Part shown: positions 25,359-34,570 of the stretch, one piece after another | Layout: each line of letters starts with the position of its first letter | Position numbering within the stretch: position 1 is the first letter of the stretch | Source: Symsagittifera roscoffensis | Lineage: Eukaryota; Xenacoelomorpha; Acoela; Convolutidae | Direction: 5' to 3' | Assembly (NCBI RefSeq): GCF_963678635.1 | Contig: NC_087067.1 | Span: 2,730,001 to 2,794,000 of the forward strand | Length of the DNA stretch: 64,000 nucleotides | Notes under the pieces: model-generated | What the model saw: the letters and a program-made list of their open reading frames with translations, nothing else | What the model was told of the DNA's origin: nothing | Databases searched by the model: none | Made by a program: the position numbers and the translations under genes

Positions 25359-25757
25359 TTACATAAAATTACTGATAAAACTCAAAACATACACATCATG
25401 AACATTATTTAAGTTCTTCTGGAAGAATTTAAAAAGGAGAAATGCTGAATAAATTGCGTAAAAACTACACAAATTATCAGTTTTTTGTAGCTTTCGAGGA
25501 ACCATTCGTCGAAACTTTTTTGTCAAAAAAGGGTAAGTTGATCTCTTTCTTCCCAAAGAATCAGCAAAGTAGTAGCTTTTATTCATTCGAGCAATCATAA
25601 TCCAGTGTTCTCCTCTATCATTGCTTGGGGCTGAGTTAATAATTGCAAAAGAGTATTTTGTTAGTTGAGGTACTGTATCAGAAGGGTATGATCCCATGTA
25701 CTTGAACCTGAGCTCTGGAATTCTTTCAATAAATTGCAAAAGTGAAAGGTTATCCAT
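25359..25757 (-). CDS. Adenain-like cysteine protease (PRO)
   Basis: 132 aa, a small protease of the adenovirus/Polinton C5 type that matures capsid proteins. The catalytic set is visible in the family order: His51 in GEHWIMIA, Asp66 in YYFADSLG, Gln91 and the nucleophile Cys97 in TDNLCSFYAIYSAF. It begins at an ATG and is intact. It is the last gene of the minus-strand virion block, 87 bp after the small membrane protein that follows the major capsid gene. The combination with capsid and ATPase genes is the normal Polinton module. Confidence 0.85.
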   Translation of the reverse strand: MDNLSLLQFIERIPELRFKYMGSYPSDTVPQLTKYSFAIINSAPSNDRGEHWIMIARMNKSYYFADSLGRKRSTYPFLTKKFRRMVPRKLQKTDNLCSFYAIYSAFLLFKFFQKNLNNVHDVYVLSFISNFM

Positions 25758-25844
25758 CTTTGCAATTGTAGGCTGATTTACAGCTAAAAATGAAATTGAT
25801 AGTTTGATAGTGTACTTTAGGTTAAAAAAAGGAAGAATAATGAC

Positions 25845-26105
25845 TTACACACATTTAGGAATTGAATCAACAAAGTCCCATACACAAGCCTTATATAGTG
25901 GACAAAGTTTATTGAATACTCTTTTACAGTCTAGGCTGAAGAAGTTTCTCGGGTTTTCAACAAAACAGCATTCCTTCTCTATTTTTTCTGGAGCTTTAGG
26001 TCTGAAGAAAAACAATATAGATAGTACAGAGATAGTAACAAAGAAAAGTCCCAAAAAAGTTACAATATTTTTATAGGAACCTGAAAACTCAAAAAAATTA
26101 AACAT
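25845..26105 (-). CDS. Small single-pass membrane protein (Maverick)
   Basis: 86 aa from ATG 26105. One hydrophobic segment (about residues 14-34, ending LSILFFF) is followed by a basic stop and a cysteine-rich C-terminal half with five to six Cys, suggesting a disulphide-bonded or metal-binding domain. It overlaps the end of the major capsid gene by 8 bp and precedes the protease. No family was recognised; small membrane proteins in this position are common in Polintons but uncharacterised. Confidence 0.5.
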   Translation of the reverse strand: MFNFFEFSGSYKNIVTFLGLFFVTISVLSILFFFRPKAPEKIEKECCFVENPRNFFSLDCKRVFNKLCPLYKACVWDFVDSIPKCV

Positions 26106-27420
26106 TTTTAGCGACTGTTCCGAATTTGTCAATTTGAATATTTGATAGTCTTTCTCCCAAGACTATCACTTCCGTTACTTGCTCCAAGGGAAATTGGAAA
26201 AACATTTCTAATCTCAAGCTTTCTCCACTAAGTTCTGGATAATGCAAGTGTTCAGCGGCATCCTGTAGTGAAGTCAAGTCGAAAACTAGAATATATTGAT
26301 TTTGAAAATCTTCCATAGGAAGAGCTGGAAAAATTTCGTTAAACTGCATTGCTTTCATTGTTGCAACATAAGGTCGACAAGGAGAAGTTGTATCTAATGA
26401 AATAATTGCTCTTCCACCCCGAATAATTCTAAGCTCTCTCAAATGAAATTATTGATAATTGAAAGGATTTTCATAAAAAGATCCCGCAACAGCCGAATTT
26501 GTATTCATTGCAACAGCTATCCTTCTGATTGGGGCATTATTGAAAATGTTTTCCTGAATAAACTGGTTTTGACGAGATGGAATGATAAAGGTTCCTGCTA
26601 TAGTTTCCATGTAATTGTAATGAGCAGGTTCTTTTTCCAGATTCCATTGCAAATATTGATGATTAGGTTCAGCTACTAAAATTCTTCTTGTAAACAGTGA
26701 ACAATCAACTATTTTCAGACTGACATTTGGATTATCAGATAACATGTAAAAATTAGGTCTAGCTCGAATAAGTTTAATTCGAACTTTGGTATTTGGTAGC
26801 AACAGTTTTTCGCAAGTAAACAAATCAATGGCGAGCCTCCCATAGAGTGAAAAAGTTATCCCTGTTCCCAAGGAATTTGCTCTATCAGTGAATGGATACA
26901 TATCAAATGCATCAGGATTTTCTTCAAAACTGTATCCATGAAAAGCAAGAATTCCTTTATTACTCACTGCTGACGAGTTGAATTCGTTCGATATCTGTGC
27001 CGTATGAGGATATAACCCATTGGCATTGTAAACCATTGTATTGTTAAAATAAATTTCACAGTTGGAGAATAGAGAATGTAGTAGATTGTTTACATAAGTT
27101 AAGTAAGTTTGTGGTTCCTCATCTGAATCTTCCTTCGATTTTGCTTTATGTTCTGCTTTTTCTTTTTTGAAAGCATCAAACAATCTTTCTTTGAATAGTT
27201 GAAGCTTTAAGCTAAGATGGGTATCACGCATATCCAAGTAGAGATTACGATCCGTTTCAAATTCAAACTCAATACTGCTTTCATCCAGAGAAGTACTGGG
27301 GAATACTTCTTGTGTGTAAGATGACATAATTGTTTCCAAAACTGGGACTTTATCAAAAATCTCCAAAGAAGAATTTGTAAACGCTCCGTACCAAAAATGA
27401 CTACTTTGATTTACCCTCAT
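26098..27420 (-). pseudogene. MCP: Major capsid protein, split by in-frame TAA
   Basis: The frame runs from ATG 27420 to TAA 26100-26098 and is broken once by TAA at 26451-26449, in the same frame, giving parts of 323 and about 115 aa. Together (439 codons) they have the layout of the Polinton double-jelly-roll capsid protein, whose C-terminal domain is recognisable in RELRIIRGG, VFDLTSLQDA, YPELSG and VTEVIVLGE. The predicted role is the hexameric shell unit. The ATG overlaps the preceding gene's TGA by 4 bp (ATGA). The stop removes the second jelly roll, so the product should be non-functional unless read through or a sequencing error. An acidic/lysine-rich insertion is visible near residue 90. 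Confidence 0.8.
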
Positions 27421-27785
27421 TTTATCTTGTCAAAAATGTCTTTGCGAGAGCGACTGATTTTTGAACTACTCTTTTGGGAAATGGTTCTTCTTGTTCTACG
27501 CTTGGATTTCTTTTTTCCACCTCCCAGCTGTTTTCGAACTGTTTTTGCTCCAACATCTTTTGCAAACGTTTTGAGTTTTTTTCGTCCACTGACAACTTCT
27601 CCAATCTCTGGAGCGGCAATTTCAAATAAATCTGCTCCGATTTTTTTTGCAGCTGGGACTATATATTTTTTAATGAAGGGAACTGCAGTTCTCCCAAGAG
27701 TTCGTGCAAGAGCAACAAAACCTCTTCCACGCTGCCTTGCATGTCCACGAAAAATAGGAAAATTAGCTGAACTTTGAGCAACCAT
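27417..27785 (-). CDS. Basic virion-like protein (adenovirus core pX/pVII type)
   Basis: 122 aa from ATG 27785; the longer frame to 27806 has no ATG. The N-terminal part has FRGHARQRGRGF. A hydrophobic alanine-rich middle follows, then a strongly basic C-terminus (KKKSKRRTRR). This gene lies between penton and major capsid genes in many Polintons and is usually compared with adenoviral core or cement proteins. A role in DNA condensation or inside the virion is inferred from charge and position only. It ends in an ATGA overlap with the capsid gene. Confidence 0.6.
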   Translation of the reverse strand: MVAQSSANFPIFRGHARQRGRGFVALARTLGRTAVPFIKKYIVPAAKKIGADLFEIAAPEIGEVVSGRKKLKTFAKDVGAKTVRKQLGGGKKKSKRRTRRTISQKSSSKISRSRKDIFDKIK

Positions 27786-27802
27786 TTCGTATGAAGTATA
27801 AA

Positions 27803-28630
27803 TCAAAAATGATTATCCGAAATCTTGCGAAACAAGAAGACAACTCGTGTAATTCCTACGGACACAAAAGGAATTTTTTCACCTGTAGTATCCCTTAGTT
27901 CTATTTTTATGCTGTGGAAAGAGTTTTTTAATAATTTTTTAAATTGTAGATTTGTGAAGGATTGGTAGTTCATGTACTGTCCTGTAGATATTATGTCTCC
28001 ATTTTTTACTTTGGAAATGAAAGGAATACAACGCAGTAATGGAGTTTTTGTATCGCCTACTATATTATATTCTATAATATCACTATAAATCATTAAGGAA
28101 TGTATTCTTATAATATCGTAAGAATACTGAGGATAATGTGGTCCTTTTCCTTTCATTATAACACCTGTCTGATTTTGTTCTAAATCACAACCTAAAATGT
28201 GACTCAAATCAGCACTTTGAATTATAAACACTGATTGATCCTCAGGTAAATGAATGGCAACTTTTTGTTTAATCTTATCTACTGATACATAAATTCCGTT
28301 ATATTCATATTTTTGTGCGCCTATACGTTTTCGAACTTTGTCATTCATGGCTACAACTATATCAACAATACTTGGATACAATCCAGGTTCAACATGCATC
28401 GGTTGAATCTTTCTTTTTTCCTCAGGACTTTCTCGTCCATCTACGAAAGTAAATTTTCCTTCTGTAACGTTTTGGTACAAAGAAGGGTACGATATTTCTG
28501 AAATAGCAACCTCCCATTCTCCATTTAGATGTATTTGTTCCGGTAGAAAATTTGTAAAGGAACTAAGACTGTTATTCGGATAACAATTAAAAGAAGCATT
28601 AGAAACTAGCTCAATAGTAAAAGAATCCAT
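27803..28630 (-). CDS. Minor capsid (penton) protein
   Basis: 275 aa from ATG 28630 (MDSFTIELVSNAS); upstream codons in frame start only from TTG. It carries the typical Polinton minor capsid blocks: LNGEWEVAISEISYP near residue 35, GLYPSIVDI, RIHSLMIYSDIIEYNIVGD, GQYMNYQ and the terminal VGITRVVFLFRK. The family folds as a single jelly roll that fills the capsid vertices. Intact. It lies 43 bp after integrase and 17 bp before the basic protein gene. Confidence 0.85.
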   Translation of the reverse strand: MDSFTIELVSNASFNCYPNNSLSSFTNFLPEQIHLNGEWEVAISEISYPSLYQNVTEGKFTFVDGRESPEEKRKIQPMHVEPGLYPSIVDIVVAMNDKVRKRIGAQKYEYNGIYVSVDKIKQKVAIHLPEDQSVFIIQSADLSHILGCDLEQNQTGVIMKGKGPHYPQYSYDIIRIHSLMIYSDIIEYNIVGDTKTPLLRCIPFISKVKNGDIISTGQYMNYQSFTNLQFKKLLKNSFHSIKIELRDTTGEKIPFVSVGITRVVFLFRKISDNHF

Positions 28631-28673
28631 GACAACTGATCGATAGAAACTCAATTTAAAAAATGACTTACCA

Positions 28674-29614
28674 CTAATCTGAACATTTTCTCAGCTCTTT
28701 TTCATAAAATTTTCCCAGAATTTCTTCTTTTTCGAGATCTTTGATGATGTATGTTGGAGGTTTTTTTGTAGATATTGTCGAAATTTCAAAAATTTCATCT
28801 GTAAACTGTGGCTTGTATCCTTTTCGGAACGGAATATCATTTTTCGAAATTCTAACTCTATCACCAATTTTGAATTTTGGTTTAGTATATTTCTTGAATG
28901 ATTTGTTATTCAATATTGATAAAAAATCACTGTTTTTCACATCTCTGGGAGATTTTCCAATTGATCGATTTTTGCGGCAGTTCAATGTAGAAACAAATTG
29001 CTGCAATTTGGTGATAAATTTTTCACCATGATCTTCAATGTAACGATATATTATATGTTTTAAAGATTGAATTGCTCTCTCAGCAAATGCAGCTTTGGTT
29101 TCACTCCTTGTTAAGTAAACTTCAATGTCTTTCTCCTTGCAAAACTTTTTAAAAGTTTCCCCATATTTTGTTCCTTTATCAACCCAAAGTTTTTCAGGAG
29201 TGTTTTTTTGAGAAATCATTTTCTAAAAGCTTGTAAAGTGTCTTTAGCATACTTTGTTTTCATTGTTTGAACTCTGACAAATCTCGAAAAAATATCTACA
29301 GCAACTAATAAATACTTGACTCCATTGTTTTGACTAGCTAATTTGTCTACAAAAGCCAAGTCCATACACCAGATTTCATTGATATATTTAGAAAACGCTT
29401 GAAATCTTCGGAAATACCTGATTGGTGGACCAATTTTTGTATACGATGTCTTGGTTTGTAAAAACTTTTCTACTTTCTTTTTTGACAAACCACTTGCTTT
29501 ACTCAAGTTTTGAATAGAACCGTACGCAGCTCTGCCCCTAGAATACAATCTGTCTAGTCTTACCTTTTCAGATTTTGAAAGGGATCCAAGTTCCTCTATC
29601 TTTTGCTTTGGCAT
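28674..29614 (-). pseudogene. INT: Retroviral-type integrase, one frameshift
   Basis: Two abutting frames, 29614-29216 and 29219-28674, together about 313 aa. Part 1 has the Zn/helical N-domain and TSYTK, then the first catalytic Asp in WCMDLAFVD. Part 2 has the second Asp in WVDKGTKYG and the Glu in AFAERAIQ, then a C-terminal chromo-like region (FKIGDRVRIS). The enzyme would insert the element and make the 6-bp target duplication. The junction is an A4 run (29222-29219, minus strand) that appears one base short, creating a TGA. It starts inside the end of the preceding gene (46-bp overlap). Confidence 0.85.
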
Positions 29615-29978
29615 TCTTGTTAATAACAAGTTTAGGAGGAATATGTGTTGCTTCCAAAATTGTAAAGTAAATATCTGGAAAATCGGTATTTTTTCGCTTT
29701 AGTGCACACACAAAGTCTACAATAGATTCTTTTGTATCTCGATTATCCAATATAATATTGTCTGACTGGCTGATTTTAATTCTAGGAGAATTCAAAATTA
29801 AATCAATAATATTCTTATTGTTGCTCGTTTTCAACCTCGCATTTATAGCACTGTAAATAGAATCAAAATTTTTTGGTACAATCTCCTCTTTTTCTTGCTT
29901 TTGTTCCAATTTTTGTTTTCTTGGAAGTGTACTTTGTGATTGATAAACTGAGTACGGAATTAAAACAAACTGTTCCAT
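29568..29978 (-). CDS. Maverick protein of unknown function (EQFVLIPYSVY)
   Basis: 136 aa from ATG 29978, beginning MEQFVLIPYSVYQ and followed by a Lys/Gln/Glu-rich linker and a compact helical region (about residues 50-125). I recognise the N-terminal motif as typical of a Polinton gene next to integrase but know no function for it. It sits 56 bp after the ATPase and overlaps integrase by 46 bp. Intact. Confidence 0.5.
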   Translation of the reverse strand: MEQFVLIPYSVYQSQSTLPRKQKLEQKQEKEEIVPKNFDSIYSAINARLKTSNNKNIIDLILNSPRIKISQSDNIILDNRDTKESIVDFVCALKRKNTDFPDIYFTILEATHIPPKLVINKNAKAKDRGTWIPFKI

Positions 29979-30034
29979 ACTATGTAAATCGTTTAATGAC
30001 AAAAGGTGTGATGATAGATATCAATTGTAACCCT

Positions 30035-30928
30035 TTAGTTGAACTTAAAATAATTCTTCTTTTGTGTAGAGGAGTTCTTTTTTGTGTTAGTTCTGAAATT
30101 TTTTTTCGATATTTTACTACGTCTTCTTTCCGAAGATCTCGTAGCTCTCCTCTTAATAGGTTTACTAAACACTCGCTCAGAAACTGAATGAAATCTTTTG
30201 GGCAATTGAGAATGAATTGTTTTCGAAGCCTTAGGGAAAATTTTTGAAATATTGGGAGAATAGAGACGTATTGTGTACTCATCGTCCAAAAACTTTGTCT
30301 CTATTCCAGCTGGTAAGTAAAATTTTGTTGGAACTGAGCCACTATTAGTGCAATACCTAAGTGAATCACCTGTTTTTGGGGTTAAATCAATAAGTAAATG
30401 ACCATAAGGAACGGATGTTGCATCTTGATACCACTCTTTCAATTGAAATCCTAGACCTAGTTGTTGACTTAATGTATTGATTTGTAAAACATCCCTCGGC
30501 GACTTGAACAAGAGTATGTGTGTATTTTGTAACTCTACATCTCGTCCTAATTTGCTTTGATGAAATAAATTGTGTTTGATGTATATTGTGTTCAGACCCC
30601 TGTGTCTCCCCGCAGTAGCAATTTTTACAAATTGTTTGGAGTTTGAAATTTCTTCACAAGAATCATCAAATATAAGCAAATACTTAGTTCCATTATTGGG
30701 GAGATTTTCAATCAAGTCAAAATCTACTCCTTGGATAAATTTAAGGTTTTTTCTTCGCATTTGACTATAAAGAGGTTGATAATGTTGATAAAAATGAAAA
30801 TTTTTGTCGAATGCTGGTTGAAAAGTACCAATTTTCAACCAATCAAAAATAAGATGCGATTTTCCAAATCCACTTGGTCCAACAAGGGAAATAAAAATTC
30901 GTTCTTTGGTAGATATTATTTTATTCAT
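30035..30928 (-). CDS. HerA/FtsK-type genome packaging ATPase
   Basis: 297 aa from ATG 30928. I chose this start because it overlaps the upstream gene's TGA as ATGA; the frame is open further but reads into that gene. Walker A GPSGFGKS is at residues 17-24, Walker B YLLIFDDS at 83-90, and an AGRHRGLN...KHN segment at 106-120 matches the sensor strand of the family. The C-terminal 60 residues are highly basic (KRRATRSSERRRSK), suggesting DNA contact or nuclear targeting. The predicted role is powering DNA entry into the capsid. Intact. Confidence 0.85.
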   Translation of the reverse strand: MNKIISTKERIFISLVGPSGFGKSHLIFDWLKIGTFQPAFDKNFHFYQHYQPLYSQMRRKNLKFIQGVDFDLIENLPNNGTKYLLIFDDSCEEISNSKQFVKIATAGRHRGLNTIYIKHNLFHQSKLGRDVELQNTHILLFKSPRDVLQINTLSQQLGLGFQLKEWYQDATSVPYGHLLIDLTPKTGDSLRYCTNSGSVPTKFYLPAGIETKFLDDEYTIRLYSPNISKIFPKASKTIHSQLPKRFHSVSERVFSKPIKRRATRSSERRRSKISKKNFRTNTKKNSSTQKKNYFKFN

Positions 30929-31188
30929 AGCTTTGGAGAAGGTAGAATATAACCGACTGTACTTGATAAAATAGCTACACAAACTGTTGTTTCTTGACAT
31001 GTTGTGGATAACATAATTCGAACGATTGCACATACTAGCATCAAAACTATAACAAAAAATTGGCACAAAAAAACTAAAAGATATCTATTACATGTACGTC
31101 CAAACAATTTCCATAATTTTCGTTCATGATTTTCTTCATCAAAAACAAAATTTCCTAAATTTACGGGTTTGTCACATTGATCGACCAT
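30925..31188 (-). CDS. Small membrane protein upstream of ATPase
   Basis: 87 aa from ATG 31188 (MVDQCDKPVNLGNF). A hydrophilic N-terminal half is followed by one or two hydrophobic segments (YLLVFLCQFFVIVLMLVCAIV and a weaker C-terminal one). It ends in an ATGA overlap with the ATPase start, which suggests coupled expression. The ATG is preceded by TTTTCTTTTAGAGTTAAG, a good 3' splice-site-like tract. No family recognised. Confidence 0.5.
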   Translation of the reverse strand: MVDQCDKPVNLGNFVFDEENHERKLWKLFGRTCNRYLLVFLCQFFVIVLMLVCAIVRIMLSTTCQETTVCVAILSSTVGYILPSPKL

Positions 31189-31265
31189 CTTAACTCTAAA
31201 AGAAAAAGTTGACAATGAAATTTAATTAAAGTTTGAAAATGGTAGTACATCAAGAATAATATAAT

Positions 31266-31735
31266 TTACAATTTGTTAAAAAAACATCGAGTCCATGTTC
31301 CGTACGCAAATGCTTTTCTTTCTGCACAGTGAAGAGTTTTTGCATGACGAAATGGGTAGTTGCTACACCTCCAATCATATTCTTCATCTTTGAATATCAA
31401 AAACTGAACTTTAGGGCAAGCGTAGTCATCCAAATTAATAATCTTGTTTCCAAAAATTCTGATAGAATCTTACATTTTTCATAACCTTTTGCAAAAAATT
31501 CCGTGTCTGTGGCTTCTAGATTTTTCAAAAATTTTTCAAGTTCAGTATATTTTTCGTAGCCACTGCTCCAATTGATTCCATGAAGATGCTGTGGACACCA
31601 AAAAGATTGGGATGTTGGTTTGAATTTCTTGGGAGGAAGAAAGGAATATCCTTCTGTTTGTCCATCCTTATAAACTCCTAATTCTTTCACTATATTGCTT
31701 TCGATACATTCAATATCCAAAACAACTAGACTCAT
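31266..31735 (-). pseudogene. Nuclease-like protein (DnaQ-type start), one frameshift
   Basis: Starts MSLVVLDIECIESNIVKELG, resembling the first Asp-x-Glu motif of DnaQ/DEDD exonucleases. The frame runs to about 31450 and then continues one frame over to TAA 31268-31266, giving about 156 aa with LDDYACPKVQFLIF and a cysteine/histidine-rich end (FRHAKTLHCAERKA). The slip is a T3/A3 run at 31447-31449 that appears one base short. Exonuclease identity is an inference from one motif; the later DEDD motifs are not convincing. Confidence 0.4.
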
Positions 31736-31774
31736 TCTGTTAACTGATTTCTCTGGAGTTTTTGTTAAAAATGA

Positions 31775-32179
31775 TTAACAATCAAACAAAGCATATACTG
31801 ATGAAGCAAATATTTTAACATATAAACAGAAAAATAATCCAGTCACGTGACCAAGAAAGCATGAACTGGGGAAACTAGGTGCAACATAACAATACCCAGG
31901 ACCTTTTTTTGTAGTAGATTTCACAGATCCAGCAGAGTCGTGTAGAATTGCATGTAGTCTAAAAATTTTGGAGTTTGCAAAAAAGTAATCCATACAGGAA
32001 TTTCCGTATCCAATTAGTCCGCCAAAAGGAAATTTTTGGTCCATTTCTTTTAAATTTATGTCCGGGTCCAAAACAATACAGGTACAAAGAAATAAATTTT
32101 TACTTTTTGTATTTGATGAGAAATCTTGCCTAATAATCTCAAAAACTCTTAGAATTTCATTCAATTTCTGTACGTTCAT
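31775..32179 (-). CDS. Maverick protein with LHDSAG motif and C-terminal membrane segment
   Basis: 134 aa. The central region FPFGGLIGYGNSCMDYFF followed by RLHAILHDSAG has a His-Asp dyad beside Cys residues, faintly like phospholipase A2 or papain-like catalytic loops. It is followed by GPGYCYVAP and a hydrophobic C-terminus (about residues 108-130). I do not recognise the family and do not assign a reaction. It overlaps the upstream frame by 23 bp. Confidence 0.4.
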   Translation of the reverse strand: MNVQKLNEILRVFEIIRQDFSSNTKSKNLFLCTCIVLDPDINLKEMDQKFPFGGLIGYGNSCMDYFFANSKIFRLHAILHDSAGSVKSTTKKGPGYCYVAPSFPSSCFLGHVTGLFFCLYVKIFASSVYALFDC

Positions 32180-32435
32180 TTTCTACAGTGCATTCGTCAA
32201 TAATGATACAAGATTTTTTGAAGATCTCTACATAACCTAGTAATGAAGGAAGCATATCAAGTAATCTATCATATTCTTCTCTTTGTAGTTGTAAAGATTG
32301 ATTTCCATTTCTACGATATTCTACAAGATCTATTTTTTTGGTATCAGATCGGTATCCTATGTGAATTTTTCTTCTACCATTATGCAGAGTCCACTCAAAG
32401 TGAGATATTTGTGAGTCTACGTCCAAATTCTGCAA
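32157..32435 (-). CDS. PC4-like small protein, start unclear
   Basis: About 92 codons. The pattern RKIHIGYRS...KIDLVEYR...QSLQLQREEYDRLLDMLPSL, strands followed by an amphipathic helix, resembles the PC4/p15 single-strand DNA-binding domain. There is no ATG at the 5' end. The frame opens just after AATTATAG, which could be a 3' splice site, or the start codon has been lost. The hairpin TTGGGACTTTT/AAAAGTCCCAA lies just upstream (32478-32516). Confidence 0.4.
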   Translation of the reverse strand: MQNLDVDSQISHFEWTLHNGRRKIHIGYRSDTKKIDLVEYRRNGNQSLQLQREEYDRLLDMLPSLLGYVEIFKKSCIIIDECTVENERTEIE

Positions 32436-32653
32436 GTTTGGTAAATTTTGAGATTCTATAATTGTTAGTTAAATTTTTTGGGACTTTTCTTCTAGAACAA
32501 TATGAAAAAGTCCCAATTTATTGTGAAGTTTTAAGAGTAAATTTCTTGAAAAACCAATATTCCAACTCATACTGTTCAACACCAATACTAAATGAAAAAT
32601 GATTTTGAGGATAAATAGTTAAATTACAAGACAAAAAACATAAACAACACAAA

Positions 32654-33193
32654 TTATTGTACATTACAGTTCTCAACAAACATAAAGTCTCCCAAAATTT
32701 GGGACAGTTCTTTGAACTTGTTCAAAGTATAGTTGACATAGGCAACTTGTTTCATTGCTTCATTCTCTTTTGCGGTGAATAGTCGAATCTGAATGTAGGG
32801 AGGTTTGTTAATATTGTACTTCTTGATCGTGACACAAACTTGTCTTCTATTGTATGTTGCTATGTCATACACTTTGTTGCAGTTGGCAAGCTCCTGATCC
32901 ATAGTTGACTCTTTGTCAGAAGTGAGTTCCAATATAGGAACGAGTCCAAGGTTTTCAGCATCGTGAATAACAGTATTTCTAATTGCTGAGATTGCTTCTC
33001 CTTCTTTTTCACCAAGATAGACTTGCTGTCTTTTTTCGAGTTGTCCCAACTCATTTTTCTTGAATAGTTGAAAGCAGGGTTCAAAACAAATTTTCTCTTT
33101 GTAGGATTTTTGGGACCAAGCAAATCTCCCAATTCTTGTTTGATTTTTTGAGAATTCAATGTAATTGGGACTTGTGTCTTTTCTTGAGTACAT
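32654..33193 (-). CDS. PC4-like protein, 179 aa
   Basis: ATG at 33193. The C-terminal third, with RQVCVTIKKYN, YIQIRLFTAKE, and VAYVNYTLNKFKELSQIL, follows the PC4 fold order of beta strands then helix. The N-terminal part is lysine-rich with a possible second degenerate copy (IGRFAWSQ...ICFEPCFQLF). A role in handling single-stranded DNA during protein-primed replication is inferred. It is transcribed divergently from the gene at 33408 across a 214-bp spacer. Confidence 0.4.
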   Translation of the reverse strand: MYSRKDTSPNYIEFSKNQTRIGRFAWSQKSYKEKICFEPCFQLFKKNELGQLEKRQQVYLGEKEGEAISAIRNTVIHDAENLGLVPILELTSDKESTMDQELANCNKVYDIATYNRRQVCVTIKKYNINKPPYIQIRLFTAKENEAMKQVAYVNYTLNKFKELSQILGDFMFVENCNVQ

Positions 33194-33367
33194 TTTTGAA
33201 GAACAGACTTATCAGATGAAGAGAAATGAGAGAAATGAATTTGAGATTAAACGAAATTGAAAGTAAACAATATGAGTCATTCACTGAACCATAAAAGGAA
33301 ATAGATCTATGATTGGAATTTTTGAGGGAAATTTCCAAATATGGAATTGTGTAGGTGTTAGTGTTCC

Positions 33368-33375
33368 TATATAAA
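33368..33375 (+). promoter_or_regulatory. TATA box of the plus-strand gene at 33408
   Basis: TATATAAA lies 33-40 bp upstream of the ATG. The start codon context is CCAGATGGC. The spacing implies a very short leader, with transcription starting around 33400. Confidence 0.5.
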
Positions 33376-33407
33376 TCCACAATTTTCAGCAAAAATCATT
33401 GTTCCAG

Positions 33408-33941
33408 ATGGCTGCAGCTATGTGTCAAGCTCTTCCCAGCTTTTATTCAGAGTATTGTCAAAAATCTCTATTTATTTCCGTTTCCAGTGATTTTTACGAA
33501 AAATATATAGTAACCAATAATTTTTGTGTCTCTACCCACAATTCTTACTGTTCTTTGGAAAATTGTAAGTTCCACATACTTCTGATTGGTTCATCTTTCG
33601 ATCAAATTTTACAACGATTGGGTAATTTTCATTTCAGATACCAAATTATCGATTGTCTTTACACTCTGTACAAATACAGATTTTATTCGAATGTTATTTC
33701 ATCAACTGGCGAAGTTTTCAATCAACTTGACCGCGCTGTTAATCACAATTTGAAATGGAAAGGAGCAGAAAAAATGCCAAGTGTTGCAAAGAAAAGACTG
33801 TTACGCAAAAAGTTCAAACGTCACTATTTATGTTCTAACCAGAAACTAGCTTCCACACAAACTATTGGTTCAGCTTTTCTAGAAAGAGTTCGTAAATTAC
33901 AAAACTCAAAATATGAACATGATTTGTTTAAAAAAAATTGA
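33408..33941 (+). CDS. Maverick plus-strand protein of unknown function
   Basis: 177 aa from ATG 33408; the nine codon-equivalents upstream begin at TTG. It has a cysteine-rich N-terminal half and a basic C-terminal half (KKRLLRKKFKRHYLCS) suggesting nucleic-acid binding or nuclear targeting. A TATA box precedes it. Only this gene and polymerase are on the plus strand. I do not recognise the family. Confidence 0.5.
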   Translation: MAAAMCQALPSFYSEYCQKSLFISVSSDFYEKYIVTNNFCVSTHNSYCSLENCKFHILLIGSSFDQILQRLGNFHFRYQIIDCLYTLYKYRFYSNVISSTGEVFNQLDRAVNHNLKWKGAEKMPSVAKKRLLRKKFKRHYLCSNQKLASTQTIGSAFLERVRKLQNSKYEHDLFKKN

Positions 33942-34159
33942 CTGTTTTATTGATGGTTATGGATTTGTAAATAGTGATCATACCAATTTTTCAATAAAAA
34001 ACTTCTTATATTCCATCTATTTTCTCTCATATGTTTACAAAGTTACCATTAATTACCGAAAAAAATCACCGTGGTCAAAAACCTTTGCACAAAAAATTTT
34101 CAAACATGTAAGAAAGATGTAATATTTGTTTTGATTTTCAAAAAGTTGCAAAAAAACAT

Positions 34160-34570
34160 TTCAATTTTTTTAACAAGTTTTAAAAAATGTTTCAATTTGT
34201 TTGACATAATGCAAAAATTGTTTCACTTTTTTTCGACAAAATGCGAAAAGTGTTTTACTTTTTTCGATAAAATGCAAAAAGTGATTCAATTTTTTCGACA
34301 AAATGCGAAAAGCGTTTTACTTCTTTCGATAAAATGCGAAAAGTGTTTCAATTTTTTCAGCAAAATGCGAAAAGTGTTTTACTTTTTTCGATAAAATGCG
34401 AAACGTGTTTCAATTTTTTCAACAAAATGCGAAAAGTGTTTTACTTTTTTCGATAAAATGCGAAAAGTGTTTCAATTTTTTCGACAAAATGCGAAAAGTG
34501 TTTTACTTTTTTTCGACAAAATGCGAAAAGTGTTTCAATTTTTTTTACAAAAGGTTAAAAGTGTGTACAA
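34160..34570. repeat. 31-bp minisatellite inside the Maverick
   Basis: About 13 tandem copies of a 31-bp unit of the form AAAATGCGAAAAGTGTTT(T/C)A(C/A)TTTTTTCGA(T/C). Two variants alternate, making a 62-bp higher-order repeat. Since 31 is not a multiple of three, all three frames are mostly open and produce Lys/Phe/Cys-rich translations; I regard these as by-products, not proteins. It occupies the spacer between the convergent genes ending at 33941 and 34815. Confidence 0.85.

Noticed and set aside
26443-26451. Alternative genetic code reading TAA as sense in the capsid gene
   Set aside because: Other genes in the element and host end with TAA, and other breaks are frameshifts and a TGA; ordinary mutation is simpler.
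28313-28501. Plus-strand ORFs inside the minor capsid, integrase and ATPase genes
   Set aside because: Antisense shadows of well-supported minus-strand genes.
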